Shown here piece after piece: positions 11,404-22,314 of a stretch of 64,000 bases of DNA (the stretch's first letter is position 1; every line of letters begins with the position of its first letter). Under the pieces are notes generated by a model. The model ran no database searches. It saw nothing but the letters and a program-made list of their open reading frames with translations, and had not been told where the DNA came from. Source of the DNA: Cladocopium goreaui (lineage: Eukaryota > Sar > Dinophyceae > Suessiales > Symbiodiniaceae); contig CAMXCT020000312.1 in NCBI GenBank assembly GCA_947184155.2, positions 10,001 through 74,000 on the forward strand. The letters are read 5' to 3'. The position numbers were made by a program, and so were the translations under genes.

Positions 11404-11507
11404 ATACCTTCTGGTAATTTGCTACATAGCTATTGAAGCCATTTATAGTTGATTTACCCATTAAAAATTGTGATTTTCCATAGCTATGTTAGCTTACCAA
11501 AGGGTAT
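11404..11507. mobile_element. CCCTCTGGTAA-type inverted-repeat element
   Basis: Left end ATACCTTCTGGTAATTTG and right end TTACCAAAGGGTAT are inverse with two changes. Internal blocks are those of the family (ACATAGCTATTGAA, GATTTACCCATTAAAA, TTTTCCATAGCTATGTTAG). A partial copy follows directly at ~11530-11598 and ends with TTTACCAGAGGG. Confidence 0.7.
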
Positions 11508-11633
11508 TACAATTCAGCCAGTTATACCATTAAAAATAACATTGATTTACCCATTAAAACTTGTTATTTTCCATAGCATGTTAGTTTACCAGAGGGATCC
11601 AGAAGGTAACTATCCCAGAGATGTCTGGGCCAG

Positions 11634-11711
11634 GTTGGCAATGCCTATGCCCTTACTGGCGGGCAGGCCGGGGCTGATGGCATCACCAACGAAATCATGG
11701 TGGATGTGGGG
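11634..11711 (+). CDS. Exon, unidentified, Gly/Ala-rich
   Basis: Exactly 26 codons in phase 0 between a CCAG acceptor and a GTAAAT donor: VGNAYALTGGQAGADGIT followed by NEIMVDVG. It joins in phase 0 to the next exon. A second frame is open too but is less protein-like. Confidence 0.6.
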
Positions 11712-11909
11712 GTAAATATGGGACCGTACAAAGTTGTTTTTTTCTTAAATGGTTTTTGATACATTGGATCCTATTAAATCCTTTTTTTCGTGTTTAAGTC
11801 GGTTAAATCATGTTAAATCCGTATGTTTCATGTTCAAATGCATATCATTCATGGGTAGCCACCTTTTGTTTGCAGCTTTTCGATCCACTTCTGCAAGCCT
11901 CATCTGCAG

Positions 11910-12036
11910 GTGTCGCCCAGCAACCCGACCCACGTGCTGTTTCCACCCGACGTGACGAGTCCTACGAGCCCCACTGGGAAGCCGGAGATGTTGTATGGCG
12001 GCAGCCCCAACCACGCAGCTCGGCAGATGAGACCTG
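11910..12036 (+). CDS. Exon, Pro/Ser-rich
   Basis: Starts after CTGCAG in phase 0: VSPSNPTHVLFPPDVTSPTS, then PTGKPEMLYGGSPNHAARQM, then RPG, ending G/GTAACG with one base left over, which agrees with the two-base start of the next exon. Disordered composition; no family recognised. Confidence 0.65.
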
Positions 12037-12434
12037 GTAACGTCAACCGATAAATAAAGCCTCAGGCTGTTTAATTGGGGTATCATTTAAGTATCAGATT
12101 GTGACATATTATGACTATTGGGGAAGTACCCCCCTAATAAACTATGGTTTCTTAATCCGGGGTTGACATTATAATGGTGATGATGTTGGGAGGGTCGATG
12201 GCAAGAAATGGTGTCGAACTTGTTCCAGGCCTCCAGAGGTTCCCGACAAGTTGGTGATGGCCAATGGATCAATGGGAAATCACCCATCTTGTTTGGTGGT
12301 TTTCTCAGATGTCTATTGATTTTGCAGCTATCCAATTATATAAACCCCAAGTTTGAATGGTTAAATCAACATTAAATCGCCATGAACTTCGATGAAGTCA
12401 GCATTTTACATCACCATTTTCCCAGCAAAAGCAG

Positions 12435-12522
12435 CTATTTTGGATGACACCAAAGCTTCCCCCGGGCAATCCGCGCCCCCAAACTCCTCAGCTCAGGCGC
12501 CAACGACCACTCCACTGGACAG
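12435..12522 (+). CDS. Exon, low-complexity Ala/Pro/Ser/Thr
   Basis: After an AG acceptor, two bases complete the codon from the preceding exon and the frame reads ILDDTKASPGQSAPPNSSAQ then APTTTPLDR, ending AG/GTATGG. It leaves two bases, which would fit the one-base start of the exon at 20151, 7.6 kb away. Confidence 0.65.
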
Positions 12523-13077
12523 GTATGGGCCCCATGGGCAGCAGCACCAGGATTGGAGGATTTACGATCCAGCAGATTCAATGGAGTTTCATGGGGATAT
12601 CATTTTGATAGAACGGGATTTTCATGGGGATGCAATCCGGGATGCACCGGGATTTATATAATTACGATTTTGAATTAAAAAAAGATGTGTTTTTGGATTT
12701 ATGTGGGTTTGATGGGGTTGGTGGTGCACCAATGTTGGCTAATTTGGTTTACAACTAGTATACCTAGAATTTATGGTGATTAAAGCCATAGTCAGATGTA
12801 TTTAGAAAGAAACTGATAAGTGATGGTGGCACGACGCTCGAATGAATTGATTACGGCAATAATATTATTATGGGTTTCCCGGGAGCCTCTACCAATTCTT
12901 ACCATACATTACCTTCCTAAGTGAAAACATGTGTGGTTGGCGATTGGAAACAGTATCACGATCCCCAGTAACTTTTTATTTCAATTCTTCAGGGGGGGTT
13001 TTAACCACCAGCTATAGAATCTATAGAATCTGGTGATTTCTCATGATGAACTGGTGATTTGACAAGGAATATGTGTT
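12523..13077. other. Non-coding stretch, presumed intron
   Basis: AT-rich, no exon recognised. Near 12990-13010 a fragment TTCAGGGGGGGTTTTAACCACCAGC resembles the right end of the GGTTGGTGGTTT element family. An ATT/ATC microsatellite (13078-13103) leads into the next repeat. Confidence 0.4.
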
Positions 13078-13103
13078 TCATTATTATTATTATTATCATC
13101 ATC

Positions 13104-13740
13104 GTGGCAGGCGTGGCACTTTGTGACATTCCAACCTGTTTGATAACGTGTCAAAAATGTCGAAATTGGAGGACGTCTCGCACGAAATGCTCGTTCTGCT
13201 GCGCCCACCTGTCTCGTCTCGAGTCTTTGGTTTTCCAGTGGCGTCGCCGTGTCTATGGGGGAAGCTGCAAAACCTCTCCTTTTCGAAGGTTTCCAAGCAG
13301 ATTGTCATGCCGTTTTGCGTGGCAGGCGTGGCACTTTGTGACATTCCAACCTGTTTTATACCGTGTCGAAAGTGTCAAAATTGGAGGAAGTCTCGCACGA
13401 AATGCTCGTTTTGCTGCGCTCACCTGTCTCGTCTCGAGTCTTTGGTTTTCCCTGTGGCGTCGCCGTGTCTATGGGGGAATTTGATAACGTGTCGAAAGTG
13501 TCAAAATTGAAGGACGTCTCGCACGAAATGCTCGTTTTGCTGCGCTCACCTGTCTCGTCTCGAGTCTTTGGTTTTCCCTGTGGCGTCGCCGTGTCTATGG
13601 GGGAAGCTGCAAAACCTCTCCTTTTCGAAGGTTTCCAAGCAGGTTGTCATGTCGTTTTGCGTGGCAGGCGTGGCACTTTGTGACATTCCAACCTGTTTTA
13701 TACCGTGTCGAAATTTCTTTTGTGTGGCTGGCGCAACAAT
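13104..13740. repeat. Tandem repeat, ~215 bp unit
   Basis: Units begin GTGGCAGGCGTGGCACTTTG at 13104, 13319 and 13661. The second unit is followed by a partial copy (a ~127 bp duplication), so three full or partial repeats plus a truncated fourth are present. Internal landmarks are CTCGCACGAAATGCTCGTT, TGTCTCGTCTCGAGTCTTTG and GCAAAACCTCTCCTTTTCGA. Frames of 60-140 codons run across it on both strands because the repeat lacks stops; no protein family is seen. Confidence 0.8.
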
Positions 13741-14865
13741 GCGCTCCACACTTACACTCTACACTCCACACTCCTCACTCCACACTTTACACTCCACACT
13801 CCACACTCTACACTCCACACTCCACACTCTACACTTTACACTCTACACTTTACACTTTACATTCGTCACTCTACACTCAACACTCTACACTCTACACTCC
13901 ACACTCCACCACACTCCACACTTTACACTCTACACTTTACACTCTACACACTACACTCCACACTTCACACTTTACACTTCACGCTTTCCACTTTACACTC
14001 CTCACTCCACACTTTACACTCCACACTCCACACTCTACACTTTCCACTCCACACTCTACACTCTACACTCCACACTCCACATTATACACTTTACACGCCT
14101 AACTCCACACTCTACACTTTACACTCCACACTTTACACTTTACACTTTGCACTTTACACTCCTCACTCCACACTTTACATTTCACACTCCACACTTTACA
14201 CTCCACGCTCCGAACTTTACACTCTACACTTTACACTCTACACTCTACACTCCACTCTTCACACTTTACACTCCACGCTTTCCACTTTACACTCCTCACT
14301 CCACACTCTACACTCCACACTTTACACTCCACACTCTACACTTTACACTCCACATTGCACACTCTTCCCTCCACACTTTACCCACTGCACACTCCACACT
14401 CCACACTTTACACTCCACACTCCTCACTCCACACTCCACCACACTCTACACTCTACACACCACACTCCTCACTCCACACTCCACACTTTACACTCCTCAC
14501 TCCACACTCCACACTCTACCCTCCACACTCCACACTTTACACTCCACACTCCACACTCCACACTCTACACTTTACACTCTACACTTTACACTCTACACTC
14601 CACACTCCACACTCTACACTTAACACTCCACACTCTACACTCCACCACACTCTACACTTTACACTTTACACACTCCACACTCCTCACTCCTCACTCCACA
14701 CTTTACACGCAACACTCCACACTCTACACTCCACACTCCACACTCTACACTTTACACTCTACGCTTTACACTCTACACTCCACACTTTACATTTTACACT
14801 CCACACTCCACACTTTACACTTTACGCTCCTTTCTCCACACTCTACACTCCACACTCTAAATTTT
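13741..14865. repeat. Degenerate heptamer satellite array (ACACTCC/ACACTTT/ACACTCT)
   Basis: More than 150 copies of a 7-base unit, mostly ACACTCC, ACACTCT or ACACTTT. All three plus-strand frames are open for hundreds of codons (one runs to 430), encoding only HST/LHT/LYT repeats; this is a consequence of a stop-free 7-mer and is not a gene. Stretches of over 100 bases occur in the same variant order in the second array at 18828, so the arrays share ancestry. Confidence 0.9.
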
Positions 14866-15515
14866 CATACCCTCAAGTTGGAGGGTTCTAGAATGCCCCC
14901 CCCCCTGGGGATAAACACGGAGGGTTCTAGAATGAAAAATTTTCATTGTAGAACCTCCGGTCCCGTAAGCATTGTAGAACCTTGGAAGCTTCTATAATAG
15001 CATATGATGATATATGGTGCAGGTTTTGTGCAGGTATTTGTGATCCCTAGTGAGCCGGTGGTTGAAAGCAATTTGCCAGTTTGATCCTCCTGTTGAAACT
15101 ATGGTTTTGGTGATTTGCAAGGCTCGATTGCACTATGTCGCAACAATATTGCCGAACCAATGCCATTCGGCACAAAAACCCAGAAGGATTTTATACAGAT
15201 ACACGGTAGAAAAATCGTAAAATCACAGTTCAGTTTGTTTCTTGATCTCAGTACATGGTAAGAACATTTCTGACTGGGGGAACTTGTGGGTTCAGCTCAG
15301 TTTTGAAGTGGTTAGCTGTACCTTTACCTTTGCATTCACCCCAACAATGCAGGGTTTTTTTGAGTTATTTTTTGCATGTTTGCTTCTTTTGCCGTCACCT
15401 GAGGCACACATAAAGTGGCTTTTGCATGTTGTGTCACAAGAGGCTGCAAAATCCCGCGTCGAAAATGTGCGTGCATTTGCTAGAGATTTGCATGCATTTG
15501 GGCTGTTCTTTTGAT
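14866..15515. other. Flank of the heptamer array; GGTTCTAGAATG repeats
   Basis: Contains GGAGGGTTCTAGAATG twice and the inverse CATTGTAGAACC twice (14880-14990), so the array end is bordered by small inverted repeats. Behind it (15000-15515) one frame of 90 codons is open but shows no recognised family and no clear splice signals. Confidence 0.45.
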
Positions 15516-18000
15516 TTAATTCCGAAAAGGCGTGGGCCAAATATTGTCTAGCTCCACATCTCTGAACGAAAGGACCAATAGGTGAAGTGAGCGGCAAATT
15601 GGTAGGTAGAAAATTTCCCCACTGGAAACAGCTGTAGTGACACACAAACGAATTTCAGGGATAATCAACTCAGCTAAAACTGTGCCTGCCATCTTTTGTT
15701 CTTCGACAAGTAGACGAATGCCTGTGCAACAAATGAACATATCTAAGCTATCTAAGCTATCTAAGCATACAGCAGTTCTAAAATGGTTTCCCCTTGCAGT
15801 AGCTGGTATTTCACACGTTTGGCCAAGCAGGAAACCATTCCAGAACCCTTCCCAAAGATAAATACCTCCAGGGGTAGGTAGGCAGGTACAACCCAATGCT
15901 CAGCTAAAACTGTTTCTGCCATCTTTTGTTCTTCTACAAGTAGACGAATGCCTGTGCAACAAATGAACAAATGAAAGTTACCTAAGCATGCAAATGTTCT
16001 AAAATGGTTTCCCCTTGCAGTAGCTGGTATTTCACACGTTTGGCCAAGCCGGAAACCATTCCAGAACCCAATGCTAATGAATTTCAGTGACAATCAAGGC
16101 AGCTAAAACTGTTTCTGCCATGTTTTGTTCTTCTACAAGTAGACGAATGCCTGTGCAACAAATGAACAAATGAAAGTTACCTAAGCATGCAAATGTTCTA
16201 AAATGGTTTCCCCTTGCAGTAGCTGGTATTTCACACGTTTGGCCAAGCAGGAAACCATTCCAGAACCCTTCCGAAAGATAAATACCTCCAGGGGTAGGTC
16301 GGCAGGTACAACCCAATGCTAATGAATCTCAGTGACAATCAAGTCAGCTAAAACTGTTTCTGCCATCTTTTGTCCTTCTACAAGTAGACGAATGCCTGTG
16401 CAACAAATGAACAAATGAAAGTTACCTAAGCATGCACATGTTCTAAAATGGCTTCCCCTTGCAGTAGCTGGTATTTCACACGTTTGGCCAAGCAGGAAAC
16501 CATTCCAGAACCCTTCCCAAAGATAAATACTTCCAGGGGTAGGTAGGCAGGTGCAACCCAATGCTAATGAATTTCAGTGACAATCAAGTCAGCTAAAACT
16601 GTTTCTGCCATCTTTTGTTCTTCTACAAGTAGACGAATGCCTGTGCAACAAATGAACAAATGAAAGTTACCTAAGCATGCAAATGTTCTAAAATGGTTTC
16701 CCCTTGCAGTAGCTGGTATTTCACACGTTTGGCCAAGCAGGAAACCATTCCAGAACCCCTCCGAAAGATAAATACCTCCAGGGGTAGGTAGGCAGGTACA
16801 ACCCAATGCTAATGAATTTCAGTGACAATCAAGTCAGCAAAAACTGTTTCTGCCATCTTTTGTTCTTCTACAAGTAGACGAATGCCTGTGCAACAAATGA
16901 ACAAATGACAGTTACCTAAGCATGCAAATGTTCTAAAATGGTTTCCCCTTGCAGTAGCTGGTATTTCACACGTTTGGCCAAGCAAGAAACCATTCCAGAA
17001 CCCTTCCCAAAGATAAATACTTCCAGGGGTAGGTAGGCAGGTGCAACCCAATTCTAATGAATTTCAGTGACAATCAAGTCATCTAAAAAATGTTTCTGCC
17101 ATCTTTTGTCCTTCTACAAGTAGACGAATGCCTGTGCAACAAATGAACACATGAAAGTTACCTAAGCATGCACATGTTCTAAAATGGTTTCCCCTTGCAG
17201 TAGCTGGTATTTCACACGTTTGGCCAAGCAGGAAACCATTCCAGAACCCTTCCCAAAGATAAATACTTCCAGGGGTAGGTAGGCAGGTGCAACCCAATTC
17301 TAATGAATTTCAGTGACAATCAAGTCAGCTAAAAAATGTTTCTGCCATCTTTTGTTCTTCTACAAGTAGACGAATGCCTGTGCAACAAACGAACAAATGA
17401 AAGTTACCTAAGCATGCAAATGTTCTAAAATGGTTTCCCCTTGCAGTAGCTGGTATTTCACACGTTTGGCCAAGCAGGAAACCATTCCAGAACCCTTCCC
17501 AAAGATAAATACCTCCAGGGGTAGGTAGGCAGGTACAACCCAATGCTAATGAATTTCAGTGATAATCAAGTCAGCTAAAACTGTTTCTGCCATCTTTTGT
17601 TCTTCTACAAGTAGAAGAATGCCTCTGCAACAAATGAACAAATGAAAGTTACCTAAGCATGCAAATGTTCTAAAATGGTTTCCCCTTGCAGTAGCTGGTA
17701 TTTCACACGTTTGGCCAAGCAGGAAACCATTCCAGAACCCTTCCCAAAGATAAATACCTCCAGGGGTAGGTAGGCAGGTACAACCCAATGCCAATGAATT
17801 TCAGTGATAATCAAGTCAGCTAAAAACTGTTTCTGCCATCTTTTGTTCTTCTACAAGTAGACGAATGCCTGTGCAACAAATGAACAAATGAAAGTTACCT
17901 AAGCATGCAAATGTTCTAAAATGGTTTCCCCTTGCAGTAGCTGGTATTTCACGCGTTTGGCCAAGCAGGAAACCATTCCAGAACCCTTCCCAAAGATAAA
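15516..18000. repeat. Ten-copy tandem satellite, 245 bp unit
   Basis: Copies begin with AATTTCAGTGACAATCAAGT at about 15651 (diverged), 16080, 16325, 16570, 16815, 17060, 17306, 17551 and 17796; a copy near 15899 is shortened by ~70 bp and the last is cut at 18000. The spacing is 245-246 bp. Each unit carries an open minus-strand frame of up to 80 codons, but the period is not a multiple of three, the frames begin with TTG and each ends inside its own unit, so they do not form one protein. The flanks on both sides share ATTGTCTAG..ACATCTCTG and CAGCTGTAGT..GACACACA, suggesting that the array expanded inside one longer duplicated unit. Confidence 0.85.
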
Positions 18001-18660
18001 ACGTCAAGGTGCATTGTCTAGGGTGACATCTCTGTGCCATAGCTACCCAGCCCCCCCAAATATCCCAAAAGAACAAGTGTCCAGTCAGTGGTGTCCTGAT
18101 GAAGGTAGGCAAACTTACCATTTTTTAAGTGACAGCTGGACAGCTGTAGTTCGACACACAGCTGCTTGCTGACTCCGCATGTGGTGATTTGTTCCTTGTT
18201 TTTCTCCTTTGACGCAAAAACATTACTGTTTTGAAAACACTGCATGTAGGAGTTTGCTGTTTTATTGAAAATTTATTTGGTTGGACATGTCTGCATAAAT
18301 TAAACAAACAGTCGCACGGGAAATGGAACGAGTCCACAACTAAATTCGTTTGAAAAGGGGTGACTTAGGGGACATTCTGAAAGCATTTGGGTTCGGGTGT
18401 ACCTTAATGGTTTGGCAAGAAAGGAAGCAAAGAGCGCGGGCAAAAACCTGGTTCCATAGGTAGTAAATGATACGACCATCTGTGGCCGGGCCGCCACCCA
18501 TTGAAAAATGTTGTGGAGTATCATGGAGTGCTCTTTGCATTTTTTTTTTGATTCGCCTCATGTTGATCTATTTTTTGGGGGCGCAGATTTCCTCATCGTT
18601 TTTTTCCTGAAATGCGATGGTTTCAACAAGGTTTCTTTTGATGTTTTTTTATTTTTTTTA
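18001..18660. other. Non-coding stretch
   Basis: Right flank of the 245 bp array, then AT-rich sequence with T-runs. Open frames of 70-100 codons show no recognised family. Confidence 0.4.
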
Positions 18661-18671
18661 AGGGTGGAAGA

Positions 18672-18794
18672 TACCATTTTAGAACCCATTTTAGAACCCA
18701 AAAACGGAATAGCGGCCAAGAATTTTAGGTTCTAAGACCCCCCTTGTAGATTCCATTTTAGAACCCATATTTGGGTTCTAAAATGGTCCCCAAG
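18672..18794. mobile_element. Inverted-repeat element with ACCATTTTAGAACCCA ends
   Basis: ACCATTTTAGAACCCA at the left and TGGGTTCTAAAATGGT at the right are exact inverses about 120 bp apart; further copies of CATTTTAGAACCC lie within. It is immediately upstream of the second heptamer array, and similar GGTTCTA inverted motifs border the first array. Confidence 0.6.
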
Positions 18795-18827
18795 GGGGTT
18801 CGAAGCAACTTGAGAGGATAAATTTTC

Positions 18828-19415
18828 CACTCCACACTCCACACTCCACACTCAATTTTTTCCACTCCACACTCCACACTCTACACTTTACACTCCTCAC
18901 TCCACACTTTACACTCCACACTCCACACTCTACACTTTACACTCTACACTCTACACTTTACACTTTACATTCGTCACTCAACACTCTACACTCTACACTC
19001 CACACTCCACCACGCTCCGCACTTTACACTCTACACTTTACACTCTACACACTACACTCCACACTTCACACTTTACACTTCACGCTTTCCACTTTACACT
19101 CCTCACTCCACACTTTACACTCCACACTTCACACTCTACACTTTAAACTCCACATTCCACACTCTACCCTCCACACTTTACCCACTGCACACTCCACACT
19201 CCACACTTTACACTCCACACTCCTCACTCCACACTCCACACTCCACAAACTACACTCCACACTCCAAACTCTACACTCCACACTCCAAACTTTACACTCC
19301 ACACTTTACACTCCACACTCCACACTCTACACTTTACACTCTACACTTTACACTCTACACTCCACACTCTACACTTTACACTCCACACTCCACACTCTAC
19401 ACTTTCCACTCCACA
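18828..19415. repeat. Second heptamer satellite array
   Basis: Same 7-base family as 13741-14865. The rare variants ATTCGTCACTC, CACCAC(A/G)CTCC and CTTCACGCTTTCCACTTTAC occur in the same order in both arrays (about 13860-14000 and 18965-19100), so a block of at least 150 bp was duplicated between them rather than arising twice. Confidence 0.85.
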
Positions 19416-19573
19416 CTGCAGACTGGTAACAAGGGAAATATGTACAAGACTGTTCAAATAAACTATTGCAGAAAAGTGTTCTGCGTGACTGCATATCCAT
19501 GTGTCTCGGCATCTGTACCATTGCCATACGTGTGAGCATTCGGGTTCGTGGGCTGCATCTTTATGTTTTTTTT

Positions 19574-20118
19574 GAAAAATATATGTAATTACAAAAATGC
19601 ATGTACACACATATATTTGTATATATTTATTTTTGCATACTGTATGTATACATATGTATATATGTATGTATACATATGTATATATGTATACGGACATACA
19701 TACATATATAAATGCATATGTATGCATTGCATATATATGTATATATATATATATATACATATAAATGCATTGCGCATATTTATATACACATATGTATGCG
19801 TTGCAAACATATATATATACATGTATGCATTTGCCATATTTATATATATATATACATACATGCATATGTATGCAATGCACATCTATCTATCTATCTATCT
19901 ATCTGTCTATCTATCTATCTATCTATCTATCTATATATCTATACTATCTATGTATGCAATGCACACACACACACACATATATATACATACGTATGCAATG
20001 CACACACATATTTATATATATATATATACATATGTATGCAATGCACACACACACATATATATATACATACTTATGCAATGCACGCATATAGGCGTATATA
20101 TATATATATAATACATGT
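19574..20118. repeat. AT-rich compound microsatellite
   Basis: TATATA, CATATG and CACACA stretches with an ATCT tetramer run at about 19881-19937. The long open frames here (up to 187 codons, rich in Ile, Tyr, His, Met) are products of the simple sequence. Confidence 0.85.
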
Positions 20119-20150
20119 ACATCCCTAATGTTTGTTGGTCACACCCTTAG

Positions 20151-20225
20151 TCCGGGTGAGGCTGGAGAGGGCGCAGCTGAAGTTAGAGAGCTGGGCGTCG
20201 AATCACCGGAAGCGAGACCTCACAG
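20151..20225 (+). CDS. Exon candidate, acidic segment
   Basis: After CCCTTAG the frame T CCG GGT GAG reads PGEAGEGAAEVRELGVESPE then ARPH and ends AG/GTCGCG. The one-base start agrees with the two bases left by the exon ending at 12522. A second frame (VRVRLERAQLKLESWASN) is also open, so the frame is not certain. Confidence 0.45.
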
Positions 20226-20266
20226 GTCGCGCCTGGGGGCCATTTCATGGGGATTTCCACATGGTG

Positions 20267-20375
20267 ATACCCTCTGGGAAACTGTCCCATAACTATGGGA
20301 AATCACCATTTTTAATGGGAAAATCCACTATTTCTATGGCCATGTTCAATAGCTATGTTAAATTACAAGAGGGTA
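20267..20375. mobile_element. CCCTCTGGTAA-type inverted-repeat element
   Basis: Left end ATACCCTCTGGGAAACTGTC, right end TTAAATTACAAGAGGGTAAT. Internal blocks CATAACTATGGGAAATCACC and TCCACTATTTCTATGGCCAT are the reverse complement of those in the copies at 11121 and 45204, so the element inserts in both orientations. It starts ~40 bases after an exon donor. Confidence 0.7.
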
Positions 20376-20984
20376 ATCATTGAAATCCATGTTCAACTTG
20401 GCGTTTGTACATGTTTGTACATCCTTTTTTCAATCTGAACTTCAGAAATTGCCGGTCACTCACTGGCTTTGGGGGCCAAAACCAGCAAAACATCACTAGT
20501 TCAATGGCAATTGCACCAGCAAGTGTGATGTATCGATATATATATATATATATCCCCATATAAATGGCTTGTATATGCTTATTACCCACTGAACCCATGG
20601 CATGCATATCCACTTCGGATGCTGCTAGGATGATAGAAACATGGTTGAAACACACCTTAAAACTGCATATGGAGACAAGAACTTGAATGGGAAACTTATG
20701 TGAGAGTCGATCAAAATCTAAGGATTGTACCTAATCATGCCCCATGGCCACTGTCGTTACACACAACAGGAGCTTTAGCGACAATTTTTTCTTTTGAGTT
20801 CGCGAAAGTAACATATTTATTCTGGAGGAAGAAATGGCGAAATGTTGGTTTCTGCTTCCCCGCAAAAGATAAACTGGAGCTTGCAAAAGGTTGGCAAAAT
20901 TATATCTTTTTTGTGGCAACAAATTGCCAGTGGGACGAAAAAGATAGGTGAAAACCTATATGCATTAATTAGATCTTTTTTTTT
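20376..20984. other. Non-coding stretch
   Basis: No exon recognised; open frames of 60-90 codons show no family motif. Confidence 0.4.
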
Positions 20985-21105
20985 CTATTTTTTCTTTCTA
21001 TTTATCTATCTATCTAGCTATCTAGCTGTCTAGCTATCTAGCTATCTAGCTACCTATCTATCTATCTATCTATCTATCTTTCTATCTATCCATCTATCTA
21101 CCTAG
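20985..21105. repeat. CTAT/CTAG microsatellite
   Basis: Tetranucleotide run (CTAT)n with interspersed CTAG units. Confidence 0.9.
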
Positions 21106-21192
21106 ACCCTCCAAGCACCAATAAAAATGGTGTTTTACCCATGTATGCCTCTATATGTTCACCGTTTTTGGTGGTATTTCAAGGGTCTAGGT
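21104..21192. mobile_element. Short inverted-repeat element, CTAGACCCT ends
   Basis: CTAGACCCT at the left and AGGGTCTAG at the right are exact inverses ~85 bp apart, with internal AAAAATGGTG/CACCGTTTTTGGTGG partly inverse. No coding capacity. Confidence 0.5.
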
Positions 21193-21810
21193 CTAGGTAC
21201 GGTATAATAAGCAATGTTAACGTTCAAAAAAACTAGGAGAATAACCGGGGATTAAAATGGATGGAAGCCGAGAATTGAACCCACACAAAGAAAAGAAGTT
21301 GCCGGGAAAAGCTCACACCTAATGGCAATAGTCTGGAGCAGTTGAAGTCAGATATTACGATGTTGGTCCTGCCCTGGAGGCGCCTGAATTGCTGGAACGG
21401 TATCAACTTGCATCAAGCGTACACCTCATATTAAACACTTTCAGCCCATGGGTTCGGAATTGAACATAGACTACTTTCAATTCCATCATCATGAGTATTG
21501 CTGTTCCAACTGAAACGTTTACAGAATAGCCTAAAAACTATAACCATCACTGACAAGCTCCACACATTGATGCTACAAGCTCGCTACAAACCCATTTTTG
21601 GATATCATGTATGTAGTCAGGTATGGGGGGGCCGCCTAGATCGCTTAATTAGTTGGTTTAGTTCACTAGTTGCTAAGGGCCTGCATGGTTTATGTGTGGT
21701 AGATACATGGGACTAGTTAGTGGGCTGAGACTAAACCAACTTAGCTATCTAGGTCTAAATATATCCCTATCCCAGAGTCAATGAGATGTTGAATCAATGG
21801 GGATTTCAGG

Positions 21811-21927
21811 ATCCTAAAATGGAGTTACTGTACCATATAAGGCAATATTTTGTGGGGATATTCCCTTACATAGGCCTTACATAGGCCTTATATACGGTAG
21901 GTACCTCCAATTTAGGTTCCTAAAATG
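21811..21927. mobile_element. Inverted-repeat element with ~37 bp ends
   Basis: AGGATCCTAAAATGGAG..TATAAGGC on the left is matched by the reverse complement GCCTTATATACGGTAGG..TTTAGGTTCCT on the right with a few changes. It holds a duplicated CATAGGCCTTA in the centre. The regions on both sides (21193-21810, 21928-22180) show nothing else I can support. Confidence 0.6.
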
Positions 21928-22182
21928 GCCATTGGTTAAATTACAAAGACTTCACTGCGACGTTGATGGAATGATGGGAACTGTAGGGGTAGCTATCCCA
22001 AAATAGCCGTATTTCAGCTTCATTCAGGTTAGTGTTGTTTCGAACTCAGCCATATATCATTATGAAATATGATTGCCAAGTTATATATTAATTTACTGAT
22101 TATATATTACTTTTGTGTATGCTTCGTTGTGCTATTTATATATGTGGTAAATAGATAGATTGATAAATAACTATAAAAATGG

Positions 22183-22218
22183 CTACAGCCATTTTGGCCC
22201 AAGCCATTATTGCTCGAG
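22183..22218 (+). other. Relic of two tandem dinoflagellate spliced leaders
   Basis: The dinoflagellate spliced leader is CCGTAGCCATTTTGGCTCAAG-like. At 22183-22203 the window has CTACAGCCATTTTGGCCCAA+G, 17 of 21 matching and 16 of 17 over the 3' part. It is followed without gap by CCATTATTGCTCGAG (22204-22218), 12 of 15 matching the leader part CCATTTTGGCTCAAG. One leader joined to the internal AG of a previous leader is the structure expected when an mRNA has been trans-spliced, reverse-transcribed into the genome, and trans-spliced again. The text and spacing are seen; the retroposition is inferred. Confidence 0.65.
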
Positions 22219-22314
22219 CCCTGGTTGCGAGACCTTACATGGTAGACGTGTGTACATTTGCATGTTCCTAATTTGCTTGCCAATAGATTCTTTGCCTTTG
22301 AGGAAACTCACATC

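Noticed and set aside
13741..14865. Heptamer array as an internal telomere
   Set aside because: The unit ACACTCC/ACACTTT is not TTTAGGG or its complement, although it has the same length of seven.
13568..14997. Frames of 351 and 430 codons in three overlapping phases
   Set aside because: They are translations of a stop-free 7-base satellite (HST, LHT, LYT repeats) and are open in all phases at once.
15640..18000. CRISPR-like array
   Set aside because: The repeat is contiguous with no unique spacers and lies in a eukaryotic setting.
15761..18121. Series of 72-126 codon minus-strand frames as a tandem gene family
   Set aside because: Period 245 is not a multiple of three, the frames begin with TTG, stop inside each unit, and show no known domain or splice framing.
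19341..20128. Frames of 97-187 codons rich in Ile, Tyr, His, Met
   Set aside because: Microsatellite translations.
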